Positions 51,301 through 61,456 of a DNA stretch of 64,000 bases are shown here, piece by piece. The translations under genes and the position numbers were made by a program. Each line of letters begins with the position of its first letter. The stretch's first letter is position 1. The notes under the pieces are model-generated. The model was not told the origin of the DNA, made no database searches, and saw only the letters and a list, made by a program, of their open reading frames with translations. The DNA is from Closterium sp. Naga37s-1 (taxonomy: Eukaryota > Streptophyta > Zygnematophyceae > Desmidiales > Closteriaceae): contig CANJKZ010000768.1 in assembly GCA_947471745.1 (NCBI GenBank), forward strand, positions 883,501 through 947,500, read 5' to 3'.

Positions 51301-53830
51301 CGGGGGGGGGGGAGGGGGGCAGTGCGGTAGGGGAAGAGATGGTAGTAAGGAACCGACTCGTCAAACGTGACGTCCTGAGAGGACAGAACACGACGCGAGG
51401 TGGGGTGGTAAAACTGCCAACCAGGCGCGTCAGGGGGAAAGCCAAGGAAGACGCAGGTAACAGCACGGGAGGACAGCTTGTCTGCAGACAAGTCGCGGAC
51501 GAAAGCTCAAGATCCCCAGACACGGAACGCGGACGCATCGCCAACCTTCCCCATCCACCGCAGAGTAGGTGTGGTCTCCGGCACGGAGACCCGGGGCTGG
51601 AGGTTGATCTGATGCGCCGCGTACTGAACCGTGAACGGCCACAGAAAATGGGGAGCAGCCGCATGGATCATGGACGTACGAGCGACGTCCATGACCATGC
51701 CAATGCGGCGCTCAGCAATCCCATTTTGTTGCGGAGAGGCCGGAAGCGTGAACGTCTGGCGGATGCCCTCCACACGATAGAAGGCGCGCAGAAGGTCGGA
51801 GGAAAACTCTCCACCTCTGTTGGAGTGCAGACGTAGAACAGGAAGGTCCGAGCCGAAACTCTCTCTGAGCTGATGACGGGCAGCGTGGATCCAGTCGATC
51901 AGCACCTCAGTGACCTCACCCTTGCGGCGCAAGGGGAAGACTGTGGTGTAACGCGAGTAGTCGTCAACGACGAGCAGAAAGTAGCGCTCGTGACCCTGTC
52001 CACGGACGCGAGCTGGGCCCCACACGTCCATGTGAAGAGTCTGCAGCGGAGCCTCCGTCGGAGGGAACTCAGAGGAGTGAGGAGCGGCGCGCTGCCGCCC
52101 CTCGACGCAAGGAACGTAGGTAGGGGCAGGCCCCAGAGGAAGAGGGAGAGACCGGAGAAGACCAGTGACAAGGACACGGGAGGCCATGCCTCGGAGACGA
52201 GGCAGGGAGGGGTGACCAAGGCGGTGGTGCCAGAGGAGAGTCTGGTGAGACAGAAGGCAACACGAGCAGGGGGCAGACTCAGGACCAGACCGGGACGCTG
52301 CAGAAAACACCTGACCCGACGTAGCTACCTGACCAGTCGCAGCAACCGGAGGAGACACGGTAGTCAGGGTGTACAGGCTCGACCGAGGCTGACGGGTGAA
52401 CATGGCCAGGTGCCGGCCCGTCCGATTGCACGAACAGTGGGTCACCCGCTGACCTCCAGGAGTGAACTGGTCAACCCACGCGTCCTGAAGGTCAGCTCCA
52501 CTCACCAAGTTCGTGGAGAACGAGGGGAGGTGGAGGCCAGACAGAGAGCCAGACGGGACCGCCGGACACGGCAGGACCGTGGAGGAGTGTGCAAGGACCG
52601 GATCCCCAGGGGGGTCAGCCAGAGAGACTGCCATTGGCCGACTGAGCAGCGAGAGTGTGGTGCAGCCGCGAAAGAAGGTGCGGGAAGCACCCGAGTCAAG
52701 GTTGAACGTGTGCAAGGCCTGAGCCGACGCGGTACCTGAGAGAGCAGACTCACCAGCACCTGGAGCAGCAGACTCACTAGCACCTAGAGCAGCAGCCTCA
52801 ATGCCCGGGTCGGGCGGAACACACAGGTAACAGTCACCCTCAGCACAAATAGTCACAGCATACATAGCAGCAAGGATAGCATCATAATCAAGATCAAAGA
52901 TAGCAACCCTCGACCTAAGCAGATCACCCCAGCGAGCGAGCTCAGTGGCGTCAGTAAACAGTGCATGCCAAGCGTCAGTCAGGCGGCCAAAACAGCGGTG
53001 CATGGCATGCGGCCCTCCGCACGTCTCCCCACTGCGCTCGCCGGTGCGGAGAACGTAAGCACAGGGACCAGCACCCCCAGACCTCCCACGCCCAGCGTAC
53101 CACTCACGAAGCTGCTGGGGAGACAGGGTCTCACGAGAACGCTGCTGCTTCTGGCGCTGGCCACCACCAAGGCCTCCCCACTGCACAGCGCCACCCTGAC
53201 CAGCACCACCGCCGCCACCACCCCCACCGCGGCTGCCGCCTCCACCACCCCAACTGCCGCTGCCGCCGCCGCCACCAAAGCCCCCACTCCCGCCACCACC
53301 CCCACCTCCACCCCCACCCCCTCCACCGCCTTCACCGCCACCACCGCCGCCCCCGTCGTCTCCTCCAGTACCCTTACCCCTGCCGCTGCGTCGCCTCCCA
53401 CTGGGAGCAGACGCAGCGCTGACCGACTCGGTGCCAACGAGGTCGACAGCAGCAGCAGAGGCAACAGAGGGCAAAAGGGGGACGGGGGAGCACCCCTCAA
53501 AGAAAGGGGCACGAGGGTCACCACGGGAGGCTCCTACAGCGACCATACTCTTCTCAGTTGCAAGAAGGCGCTCCTCGAGGAGGTCAACGATGAGTGTGGT
53601 GGGGCAAAGGGAGAGGAAGTGGTCCCTGACCGAGCGAAGGGAGTCAGGGAGCCGGGTGACGAGGTAGTAGAGGGTGATGTACATTGAGGGGGGGGGGGTT
53701 GGCGGCACAAAACTCGGGGGGAAGCGCAGCGCGGTAGCGGGTGTCACTAGTGCGGAGGTGCGTAATGAGGTCAGCGACTGTGGCAAAAGTGGCTAGGTCA
53801 GGAAACAGGTACGGTAGCATGAGGCGGCTA
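51301..53830 (-). pseudogene. Element F: gag, protease and integrase
   Basis: The capsid block begins in one frame (PYLFPDLATFATVADLITHL, RTSDTRYRAALPPEF) and continues after a G-run frameshift at 53689-53698 with YYLVTRLPDSLRSVRDHFLS and DLLEERLLATEKS. Next come a long polyglycine tract, an LSPQQLREWYAGRG module, the C-x13-C-x3-H-x4-C motif and protease NLDSGASRTFF. In the integrase, the first acid is present (LHMDVWGP), but the second block reads LHSNRGGEF, where C has LHSDRGGEF, so a catalytic Asp is lost. The third (QQNGIAERR) is intact. A TGA at 51507-51509 replaces the Arg of GARAFVRD seen in C, and the frame continues to FPYRTAPLPP. Confidence 0.92.
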
Positions 53831-53849
53831 AGGGCCGCGACACGGCTGC

Positions 53850-54330
53850 AGGGGCAGGGAAGCGTCAGGCAGGGCCGCGTCAGGCAGGGCAGGGGCCGCG
53901 ACGTGCCGGCAGTGCAGGGGGCCGCGATGAGGCGGGCAGGGCCGGGCGGCAACCGGGCGGCTGCTGCAGTGTAGGGCCGCGACAGAGCAGGGCCGCGGCA
54001 GGGTAGGGTAGGGCCGCGACGACGGGGCGGGCGGGCCGCGGAGGGCTGCGACAACGGGGCGGGCGGGCCGCGGAGGGCCGCGACGACGGGGCGAGCGGGC
54101 CGTGGAGGGTCGCGACGACGGGGCGGGCGGGCCGCTAAGGGCGGCGACGGCAGGGTGGGCCGCTAAGGGCCGCTAAGGGCGGCGACGGGCCGCTAAGGGC
54201 GGCAGGGCGGGCTGCTAAGGGCGACAGGACGGGCCGCTAAGGGCCACGACGGCAGGGCAGGCCGCTAAGGGCGCGACGGGCCTAAAGGGTAGGGCCGCTA
54301 CGGCGGCAGTGGGGCAGAGCGCGATGCGCG
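53850..54330 (-). repeat. Element F leader tandem repeats, GGGCCGCGACGACGGGGCGG type
   Basis: GC-rich array between the 5' LTR and gag. In the right part the step changes to GGGCCGCTAAGGGCGGCGAC. No similarity to the leader repeats of B or C beyond GC-richness. Confidence 0.8.
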
Positions 54331-54414
54331 CTTCGGGCAGGGCAGGAAAAAAAAATTTCTAACACGGTGGGCCCTAAAAAATACGTTCCCACTAGGGAAC
54401 CTGCTCTGAAACCA

Positions 54415-54537
54415 TGTCACAAAGTATGAAACGAGAATTACTAGAAACAGGGCAGTACAAGGTTTGTATAGGCAAAACCTAACAATACTGTACCCCATAA
54501 GGAGTGCCCCACTACAGCCTACAATATAGTTCTAACA
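54415..54537 (-). repeat. Element F 5' LTR
   Basis: Same length as the left copy. It ends TAGTTCTAACA on the plus strand, then the TACAC duplication. Confidence 0.95.
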
Positions 54538-54542
54538 TACAC

Positions 54543-54890
54543 GAGCAGTTTTCTCTCATTATGCGAGCAAGTCGGCTACATACACGAAGCGGAGCGGGTG
54601 GACCGTTACGTCAGAGGGCTGAAGCCGGATATCTTGCACAAAATCATGCTACACGGACTCTCGAATTTCAACGAGATTCTCGCGCTCGCCGCGAAAATCG
54701 ACATTTTGCGCCGTCCGAGACTGGGGTCCTACTATGGGCATCGCCCTCGGGGCCGATTGAGCACGCCACCGTACATGCCGTTGCTTGCAATCGGCCGGGC
54801 CATCACAAGAGTGAGTGTCCAGAGGAGCTGAGGCGCCGCGGAGCAGAGCAGGGGAGGGAGTCTCCAAGGCAGGGAAACGCCAGCAGGCAG
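54543..54890 (+). pseudogene. Element E: gag, C-terminal part with damaged zinc knuckle
   Basis: SSFLSLCEQVGYIHEAERVD is followed by RYVRGLKPDILHKIMLHGLS and FNEILALAAKID. The knuckle sequence ACNRPGHHKSECPEE appears one frame over, so a frameshift lies near 54770, and the first cysteine of the usual C-x2-C is not found in register. Confidence 0.85.
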
Positions 54891-55633
54891 TAGGAATCGG
54901 GCCAACTACTGACGAGACTGCCTGCTTGCCCAACCTCACCGACCCTCACCGAGTCACAGTACTGATTCATGCTATCGATCGGGCTCGAACGAATAAGGAG
55001 GGTACAGCGACGGATTGCCCAGTACTGATCCACGGGAAAATACAGGGAGCAGCAGTGAAGATTTCTATTGACGGAGGAGCAAGTCACAGTTTAGTTAATA
55101 CCGCGACCGCACGGAAACTGCAACTGGCACTTAGCCAGTGCTTACCAGAGATAGATGCACACTTAGTCGATGGCACGCCGCTGGCTATATGGGAAAAAGT
55201 GGAAAGAGTAAAAGTCCGCTGCAGGGGGAACTTCGGGTTTACACAAGAAATGCTCGCGACGACACTGGATGGGCACGACATTTTACTGGGACGTGATTGG
55301 CTGCGACGGTATAACCCGCGAATTGACTGGACGACGGGTAGTTGCACTGTGCGAAGTAGTGGTAACTGGGTCGAACTACCTCGCTGGCAGTCGCCTGAGT
55401 CTTCAACGGTACACGTCAACGCCGTCACAATGAAACGGGCTGTCGCCGCTGGAGCTGACGTGTACGCAGTAGTCATTGCAGTTGTAGAGGAAGCAGAGCA
55501 GCCGAACGATTTCAAGAAACTGCTGGCAGCGGTACCGCCCAAACTACAGGAACTATTGAAACGGTACCCGGGGATTTTTCCCGACGATTTACCAGAGGGA
55601 CTGCCACCTCAACGAGCACACGACCACCGATAG
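54891..55633 (+). pseudogene. Element E: aspartic protease region
   Basis: SIDGGASHSLVNTATARKL is the retropepsin active-site block with DGGAS in place of DSGAS, and ILLGRDWLRRYNPRIDW follows about 85 residues later. The frame ends after [18 protein letters not shown]. The link to RT is frameshifted there. Confidence 0.88.
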
Positions 55634-56930
55634 AGTTAGAACCGGGGGCACAGCCAACCGTACAGCGACAGTTCAGACTAACACAACCCGAGCTCGACGA
55701 ACTGAGGAAGCAGTTAGATTACCTGTTAGAGAAGAAATTCATCCGACCGAGTTCGTCACCGTTCGCCGCACCGATACTATTCACACCGAAAAAGACGGAG
55801 GGTTTCGCATGTGCATCGATTACAGAGCACTGAACAAGGTAACAGTCAAGTCGCGATATCCCATTCCCCGCGCCAACGAACTGATAGATCAGCTGCGAAC
55901 AGCACGAGTCTTTTCGAAAATAGATTTACGGGGATGTTACCATCAGATTCGCGTCGAACCATCGGACTGTGCCAAGACGGCTTTTAGGACTAGGTACGGG
56001 TCATTCGAGTACACTGTGATGCCATTCGGGCTGACCAACGCACCGGCGACTTTTCAGATAACCATGAACGAGGCGTTTAGGCCAATTTTAGATAAATGCG
56101 TGATAGTTTACCTCGACGACATCCTCGTCTACAGTCGCGATAAGTAGCAGCACTTAGCAGATCTAGAAGCAGTATTTAGAATTTTAGACGAACATCGGCT
56201 ACTCACCAAGGGTTCCAAGTGCGAGTTTTTTCAGGACAGACTCGAGTTTTTAGGGCACGTTATTTCGGAGGCTGGGGTCGAAATTGACCCAAAGAAGCTG
56301 GACACGGTATAAGCGTGGCACCCCCCGACAAATATCACGGAGCTACAGAGTTTGTTAGGGTTCGTCAATTACGTGCGTCGGTTCGTCCCCCACATGGCAC
56401 GGTTAACAGCACCACTCATGGACTTACTGCGTGAGGGGGTCGTTTTTACGTAGGGGGGGAAAGAGCATGCTGCCTTCTCTGCCGTGAAAAATGTTCTCTG
56501 TTCACCGCCCGTACTGCGCATCGCCGACCCACACCGCCCATTCGAAGTAGTTAGAGACGCAAGCGACATCGCCATCGGAGCCGTAATGCTACAGGATTTC
56601 GGCAACGGGTTACAGCCCATCGCATACAAGTCCCGCAAACTGCATCCGCCCGAGAAAAATTACCCGATACATGACCGCAAAATGCTCAGGATCGTGCACG
56701 CATTCAAAGTATGGCGCTGTTACTTGACCGCCGCAGACATGACTGTATGGCCAGCCCATAAATTGCTACAGTACCTCCGCACACAGCCACACCTCAACCT
56801 ACGACAGATCCGCTGGCTCGATTTCCTCGAGTCCAATTTTCACTACACGGCCACCTACAAAAAGGAGGCATCGAACATCGCCGACGCACTGACCCGCCCC
56901 ACTGCCCAGATCCATGCGGTACTACTTGCC
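55634..56930 (+). pseudogene. Element E: gypsy reverse transcriptase and RNase H
   Basis: RT blocks: [20 protein letters not shown], then after a frameshift at about 55795 [48 protein letters not shown] and [12 protein letters not shown]. In-frame stops at 56145-56147 (TAG), about 56311 (TAA) and about 56450 (TAG, at the Trp of VFTWGGKEH-type sequences). RNase H keeps VVRDASDIAIGAV but has HDRKMLRIVHAFK where the family has the catalytic Glu (KEL), and WPAHKLLQYL where it has TDHKSLQYL. Two catalytic acids are therefore lost. Confidence 0.92.
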
Positions 56931-57735
56931 CAGACCAGCCCACTACTGACAGGACTATTTACCCACGGGTACCAAACGGATCCATTCTTCACAGGAGGAA
57001 ATTTGCAGCAGTTCGCAGCAGCAAAAGGGGTTTATTACGTAAAAGCCGGCACCGACCGCATCTGGGTAGCAGGGTATTCACTACTACAGGAATTACTGTT
57101 ACAGGAGGCACACGACGGAGTTACCTCAGGCCATTTCGGGGTAGAGAAAACAAGGCAGCAGCTGCAGCGGTACTATTACTGGCCCGAAATGTTGACCGAC
57201 GTACAGCGACACGTGGCATCGTATCCCACTTGCCAGCTCATGAAATCATCACGGAAACGGCTAGCAGGACAGTTGCAGCCGATACCACCCCCAGAGCGTG
57301 CTTGGCAGCAGGTGTCGATGGACTTCGTCACGGGGTTACCGACCGGAGCAAGTGGGAACAACGCGATCCTGGTCGTCGTCGATCGATTGACGAAAATGGC
57401 ACACTTTGCAGCTTGCAAGAAATCGATCACAGCCGAAGAAACAGCCCGCCTCTCCATCGCCACCGTCGTTCGACTACACGGGATACCAGCGGCAATCATT
57501 AGCGATCGTGACACGAAATTTACCAGCAACTTCTGGCGGAACCTGTGGCAACGGTTCGGCACGCGACTACAGTTTAGTTCTTCGTACCACCCCGAGACCG
57601 ACGGACAAACCAGGCCATGGAGAAACTCATCCGAGCCACGTGCGATGACCCAACCACCTGAGAACAGCAGCTGCCACTCATCGAGTTCGCATACAACAAC
57701 TCGCCATCCGCCAACAACAAGATCCGACAGTACCA
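56931..57735 (+). pseudogene. Element E: gypsy integrase
   Basis: The H2C2 zinc site reads H-x7-H (HDGVTSGHFG), then SYPTCQLMK, with Tyr in place of the first Cys. Core acids appear in VSMDFVTGLP and ISDRDTKFTSNF, and the Glu-containing block after YHPETDGQT is lost to a frameshift at about 57612. The other frame continues AMEKLIRATCDDPTT, a TGA where the family has Trp, and LPLIEFAYNN. Confidence 0.9.
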
Positions 57736-58338
57736 ATGACCCCGAATCCCGACAACCCAGTGCCACTATCACAACAGTTCGCTGAAATCTTACAAGCAGC
57801 ACGGACCCGAGCAGCAGACGCGATTAAAAAATCAAACATCATCGCTAAACACAACGCCGACCGCCACCGCGGACCTGTCACTTACCAGCCCGACGACCTA
57901 GTCTTACTCGACACCCAGAACCTCCGCCTGCCCATTACCCCAAAACTCCACCCCCGATATCGTGGGCCATTTCGCATCAGCCACATGATCACACCCGTCA
58001 CCGCCCACCTCCTCCTCCCTGCTAACTGGTACGTCAGCCCGACATTCCACGTCAGCCTGCTCCGCCCCTACGTGCCATCCACCAGCCAAGTGCCCCGCAA
58101 CCGCCCACCCAGCATGACACGACCGCCGACAGAACCAATCATCACGCCGGAGAAGATTCTAAGCCACCGAGTGCGTGACCCACGGGGAGCTCGTCGGATC
58201 GAATTTTTGATCCGCTGGAAAGACCGAACGCCCACTGAGGACAACTGGGTTCCCCTGGACAGAATCGAGAACCACCCCGTCCTCACAGAGTACCTGCGCA
58301 CTGGGACTGAGACACTTTTCTATCATGAACACCCGTAG
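57736..58338 (+). pseudogene. Element E: integrase C-terminus and chromodomain
   Basis: A 200-codon open frame holds the GPFRI-type C-terminal integrase module (KLHPRYRGPFRISHMITPVT) and a chromodomain (EKILSHRVRDPRGARRIEFL, IRWKDRTPTEDNWVPLDRIE). Chromodomains steer chromovirus insertion to marked chromatin in known families. The last codon or two and the stop come from the adjoining LRR-gene sequence, because the element ends at about 58330. Confidence 0.92.
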
Positions 58339-59705
58339 GCCGACAAGCCTTGCCACCGACTTTGGAATTTCTGAAATGTCCGAGCAGTACAGAATATACA
58401 GCTCCTACAGCCTTGCCATCCTCCCCACTCCCTCTGGAAGCCCGCCAACCGTGCAGTCATCTAGCTTCAACTGGGTCAGCATCGCCAGCTGCGTGAATGA
58501 GGATGGCAGCTGCTCTTTACGGTATTGTTTGAGATAAAAGGTTTGGAGTTTGGTCAGCCCCCCCAAATCTTCTGGAAGCTCAAGGGCCGGGAGGACACAA
58601 GAGACAGAGTGCGGAGTGCTGTGAGGCGACCAAACCCTACAGGTAGCTCCTCCACCGCCCCGCACCCAACCAGAAGAAACGTTTCCAGAGATGAGAGTCT
58701 GGTGAAAGACGCAGGGAGATGGCGAAGCGGCAGGTCGTGCAGCACCAGCGTCTTCAAGGCTGGAAGATTCCCAAAGTTCTCAGGCAGAGTGGACACATCG
58801 CATGAGGAAATGGTCAAGCTCTCCATGCAGGCTAGAGAGGTGAACTAAACAGTCAGACCGTTGAAGCTTCTCCAGTTACTGATGCTGAGCTGTTGGAGGC
58901 ACGGCAACATCTCTTCAAAACTGCTTGGAAGGCGCTCTCCGGCGTAGCAACGGTTAAGCTGCAACCGCTTTAAGGACCTGTAATGAAAATCTGGAGGGAA
59001 AAGGTCGCTGAACTGTGCAAGCCGTAGTCTGAAACTCAGTAACTCGAGAGAAGGTAGCTGTGCGAGTGAGAAGTCAGTCGTATCTTGAAGAAAACAGCTA
59101 ATTCTAGGCAAGAAGAGGCGGGTGAGGTTGGTGAGGTGAAGGAGGCTGGAAATCTGGTTGAAGTAAAGGGAGGAGTTTCCGAAGGAGAGCGCAATGAGAG
59201 ACGAAAGGGAGCTGAGATTTGGAGCGGTTACGACGGAAGCGTTATTGCCCAAGACGAGGATGCGCAGCGGTAGCTGAAAGAAAGAAGCTGGAGGCTCAGC
59301 ATATTCCTCAAGCCAGTACAGCGACAGCTGCTCTAGATGAGGGCAGTGACTTGAGAGATAATCCAAGCCAGATTCGTCTATCATCCGAACCCTAGTCCCA
59401 AGTCGTTCTATGCTCGCAAAAACCATCAACTTGCCAACGTGCAATGCTCTCAACCTGGGGCAAAAAGAGGCGAGGTCAACAAGGAAAGCGTTGTCAAGAC
59501 CTTCAACACTTCCATCCGACAGATGCAGATGGGTCAGACTGGGAAAGCAAGAGACGGCGTTGAGAACATCCTGACGCGAAACGACGCGGTCTTCCTTTAC
59601 TAGGAGTGATGAGACATGGCTGTGAGCGAGACGCCGCCAGCGACGGTAGATCGACGCGATTAGAAGGTTGTGAGCGGCATCTGCGGAGGCCAGAGGGGTC
59701 GGCAT
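58330..59705 (-). pseudogene. F-box-like / LRR pseudogene, truncated by element E
   Basis: Paralogue of the gene at 13.3-15.5 kb. It starts MPTPLASADAAHNLLIASIY followed by RRWRRLAHSHVSSLLVK, the second half of the F-box-like segment, then LRRs. Codon 287 is TAG (58845-58847), in frame with MESLTISSCDVSTLPENFGN. A one-base frameshift lies near 58590 (PALELPEDLGGLTKLQTF in the new frame), and a further TAG lies at about 58405 before ELYILYCSDISEIPKSVARL. Homology ends at VGLRV, exactly where the gypsy element begins. The C-terminal LRRs are absent from this side of the window. Confidence 0.85.
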
Positions 59706-59746
59706 GGGAGAGTCTCTTCGCCATGGTGAAATCTCTGGGTAAGCGT

Positions 59747-59754
59747 TATAAAAG
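59747..59754 (+). promoter_or_regulatory. TATA box between the head-to-head LRR genes
   Basis: TATAAAAG on the plus strand, about 100 bases before the first ATG of the rightward LRR frame. Confidence 0.45.
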
Positions 59755-59852
59755 TACTAGGGTGTGAACTGCGGAAGTGAAATCTCTCTCTCCTCAACTG
59801 CACAGGGGTCCGCCAGCTGCCAGCCGAATTCAGCTGCCTTACTGCTCTTGAA

Positions 59853-61007
59853 ATGCTGCACCTTGGGTTCTTGATGTTTCCAGACGACTTCGGAAGCTTC
59901 ATTCATCTGAAATCTTTTCTTCTGGAACACAACTGTGAGGTGCAGCGGTTGCTCCCATCTTCCTTCACGCAGCTCTCTGCCCTAACTTGGCTTGAACTCA
60001 ATCAGTCCACGATTGAAGCTCTTCCTGGGGACATAGGGATGCTGAGTAACCTGCAGACCCTACACTTATGTTCCTGCCCGCATCTCACAGAGCTTCCAGA
60101 TTCCATTTCATGCCTCATTGGGTTGGAGATCCTTGTGATTGATCGATGTGGTAGCCTCACTTCAGTTCCGAGGCTGGATGGCCTCACGAGACTTAAGCAG
60201 CTGGAGCTGATTCATTGCACCAAGCTCGCCGTACATCCTGCATGTCTCCCATTTTCTTTGGAGATCTTAGCCATGCCGAATTACAACCAGCTTGTTCCTC
60301 TCATTGACTTAGCCACTCTACCACGTCTCTGGAAGTTGGAGCTCAGATGCAGACTGGCAGCTAGCATGAGTGCATCTCCATTGAAGCACCTCACGTTGGA
60401 ATTGACGGAGGATGCCATGGATCTCCCCTCACCCTTGCCACTGCTCCCGCACCTCCAACCCTTTCTTATTTCGAAGTGCGCCAAACTGACAAGGCTTCCC
60501 GAATGCATTGGATCATCTTTGCCGCAGCTGCGGCGGCTGAAAATTATACACTCGTGCTTAAGAGAGCTTCCTGCAACTGTGTGCGAGCTGCAGTGTTTGA
60601 CTTCATTGGAGATTGGACCATCCGGGCTCCTATCATCTCTCCCTTGTAACATTGGTGCATTGACTCGGTTGCGCAAGCTGAACGTGTCTGGTTGCAGGGC
60701 CTTGCAGCACCTGCCTGCTTCCCTCACCCGGCTCACATGCCTTCAGGAGCTGGATGCTTCATTAACTTACATTATCTCCCTGCCCTTCGGATTTGCAAGA
60801 CTGAGCAGACTGAGGCGACTCAATCTGAATAGCTCTCTGGATTTGCAAGCTCTGCCGGAGGATGTGACAGAGCTGAGGATGCTGCGCTACTTGGGTGTGA
60901 GATATTATGAGCACCTTCTTGATAGTGAAAACTGGATACAGCCTCATGGGGTCTACATGATGTATGGGCTGGAAATAGATCCTCTATTTCCTGATGTTGA
61001 CCCTTGA
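59853..61007 (+). CDS. Leucine-rich-repeat protein, 384 residues, no F-box
   Basis: An uninterrupted frame with about 13 plant-type LRRs, for example LPSSFTQLSALTWLELNQST, LPDSISCLIGLEILVIDRCG and LPASLTRLTCLQELDASLTY, ending IDPLFPDVDP. LRR similarity extends upstream of the ATG in the same frame (LLNCTGVRQLPAEFSCLTAL, open from 59781), so the N-terminal half of an ancestral F-box-like/LRR gene is missing. The repeats overlap in content with those of the minus-strand pseudogene (both have LPSSFTQL), so the two are separate paralogues and not halves of one inverted gene. LRRs bind proteins or other ligands, and the partner is unknown. With the TATA box at 59747 the frame could be expressed as an LRR-only protein. 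Confidence 0.7.
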   Translation: MLHLGFLMFPDDFGSFIHLKSFLLEHNCEVQRLLPSSFTQLSALTWLELNQSTIEALPGDIGMLSNLQTLHLCSCPHLTELPDSISCLIGLEILVIDRCGSLTSVPRLDGLTRLKQLELIHCTKLAVHPACLPFSLEILAMPNYNQLVPLIDLATLPRLWKLELRCRLAASMSASPLKHLTLELTEDAMDLPSPLPLLPHLQPFLISKCAKLTRLPECIGSSLPQLRRLKIIHSCLRELPATVCELQCLTSLEIGPSGLLSSLPCNIGALTRLRKLNVSGCRALQHLPASLTRLTCLQELDASLTYIISLPFGFARLSRLRRLNLNSSLDLQALPEDVTELRMLRYLGVRYYEHLLDSENWIQPHGVYMMYGLEIDPLFPDVDP

Positions 61008-61147
61008 TGGCTTGAGTAATGGATAAAAGGGTTTCAGACGCCTATCTCAACTGTCACATTGTTGGGCTGAGAAAAGCCCTTAGGATCTTTCCAAGGCTAA
61101 AGTTCTGAGTAGTAGTGTTATAGTTGCGGAAGCGTTTTAATGACAAT

Positions 61148-61456
61148 TGTTGAACCACCTTGCGCTGGTATGTGAGAGCAAGATAGATTGATTATAGAAA
61201 AGAAATACAAGCTTTTATAAGATTACAAGGAATATGAAAGGGTGCAACTAATAACTGTTTTACTGTTGCTGTTGCGGTTCGCTACAGTGACGACTCGGGC
61301 AACTGCTCAGTATCGAGTCAGTAGTTTGACCTTCACGTAACCTCCAGCAGTTTGTCAACCTCCGATGGTTGACTCGCCATTGCTTCGTTGCTATTTGCTA
61401 CGTTTACGGTTCGATGTTCCGACACATCAGAAGCATTAAGTTACTTGTTTCCAACA
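61148..61456 (-). repeat. Element G putative 3' LTR
   Basis: Plus-strand TGTTGAACCACCTTGCGC to TTACTTGTTTCCAACA, with a purine tract (GTGAAGGGGAG on the coding strand) adjoining its inner end, as in D. The outer edge is inferred, because the partner LTR lies beyond the window. Confidence 0.65.

Larger units (their letters stand above)
47966..54537 (-). mobile_element. Element F: copia element inserted in the gag of E
   Basis: 123-bp LTRs at 47966-48088 and 54415-54537 (6 differences by eye) are flanked by TACAC at 47961-47965 and 54538-54542. The primer site TGGTTTCAGAGC adjoins the right LTR on the coding strand and the polypurine tract AATGGGGGTG the left one. It is full length for its lineage, with gag, protease, integrase, linker, RT and RNase H in order, but is broken by stops and two frameshifts at G/C runs. 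LTR divergence suggests it is older than B, C and D. Confidence 0.94.
35403..58338 (+). mobile_element. Element E: chromodomain gypsy (Ty3-type) element, split by D and F, 3' end missing
   Basis: The pieces in order are: putative 5' LTR (35403-35749), primer site, leader interrupted by D, gag (47181-47965), gag continued after F (54543 on), protease, reverse transcriptase, RNase H, integrase and chromodomain (to about 58330). Removing D and F with one target copy each restores continuous sequence at both sites. No 3' LTR or polypurine tract follows: the element meets LRR-gene sequence at about 58330. Without insertions it would be about 5.1 kb. It carries many frameshifts and stops and is clearly dead. 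Confidence 0.88.

Noticed and set aside
53150-53400. Polyglycine protein region in element F as a separate structural gene.
   Set aside because: It lies inside the gag frame of F between capsid and zinc motif and is explained by slippage in GC-rich repeats.
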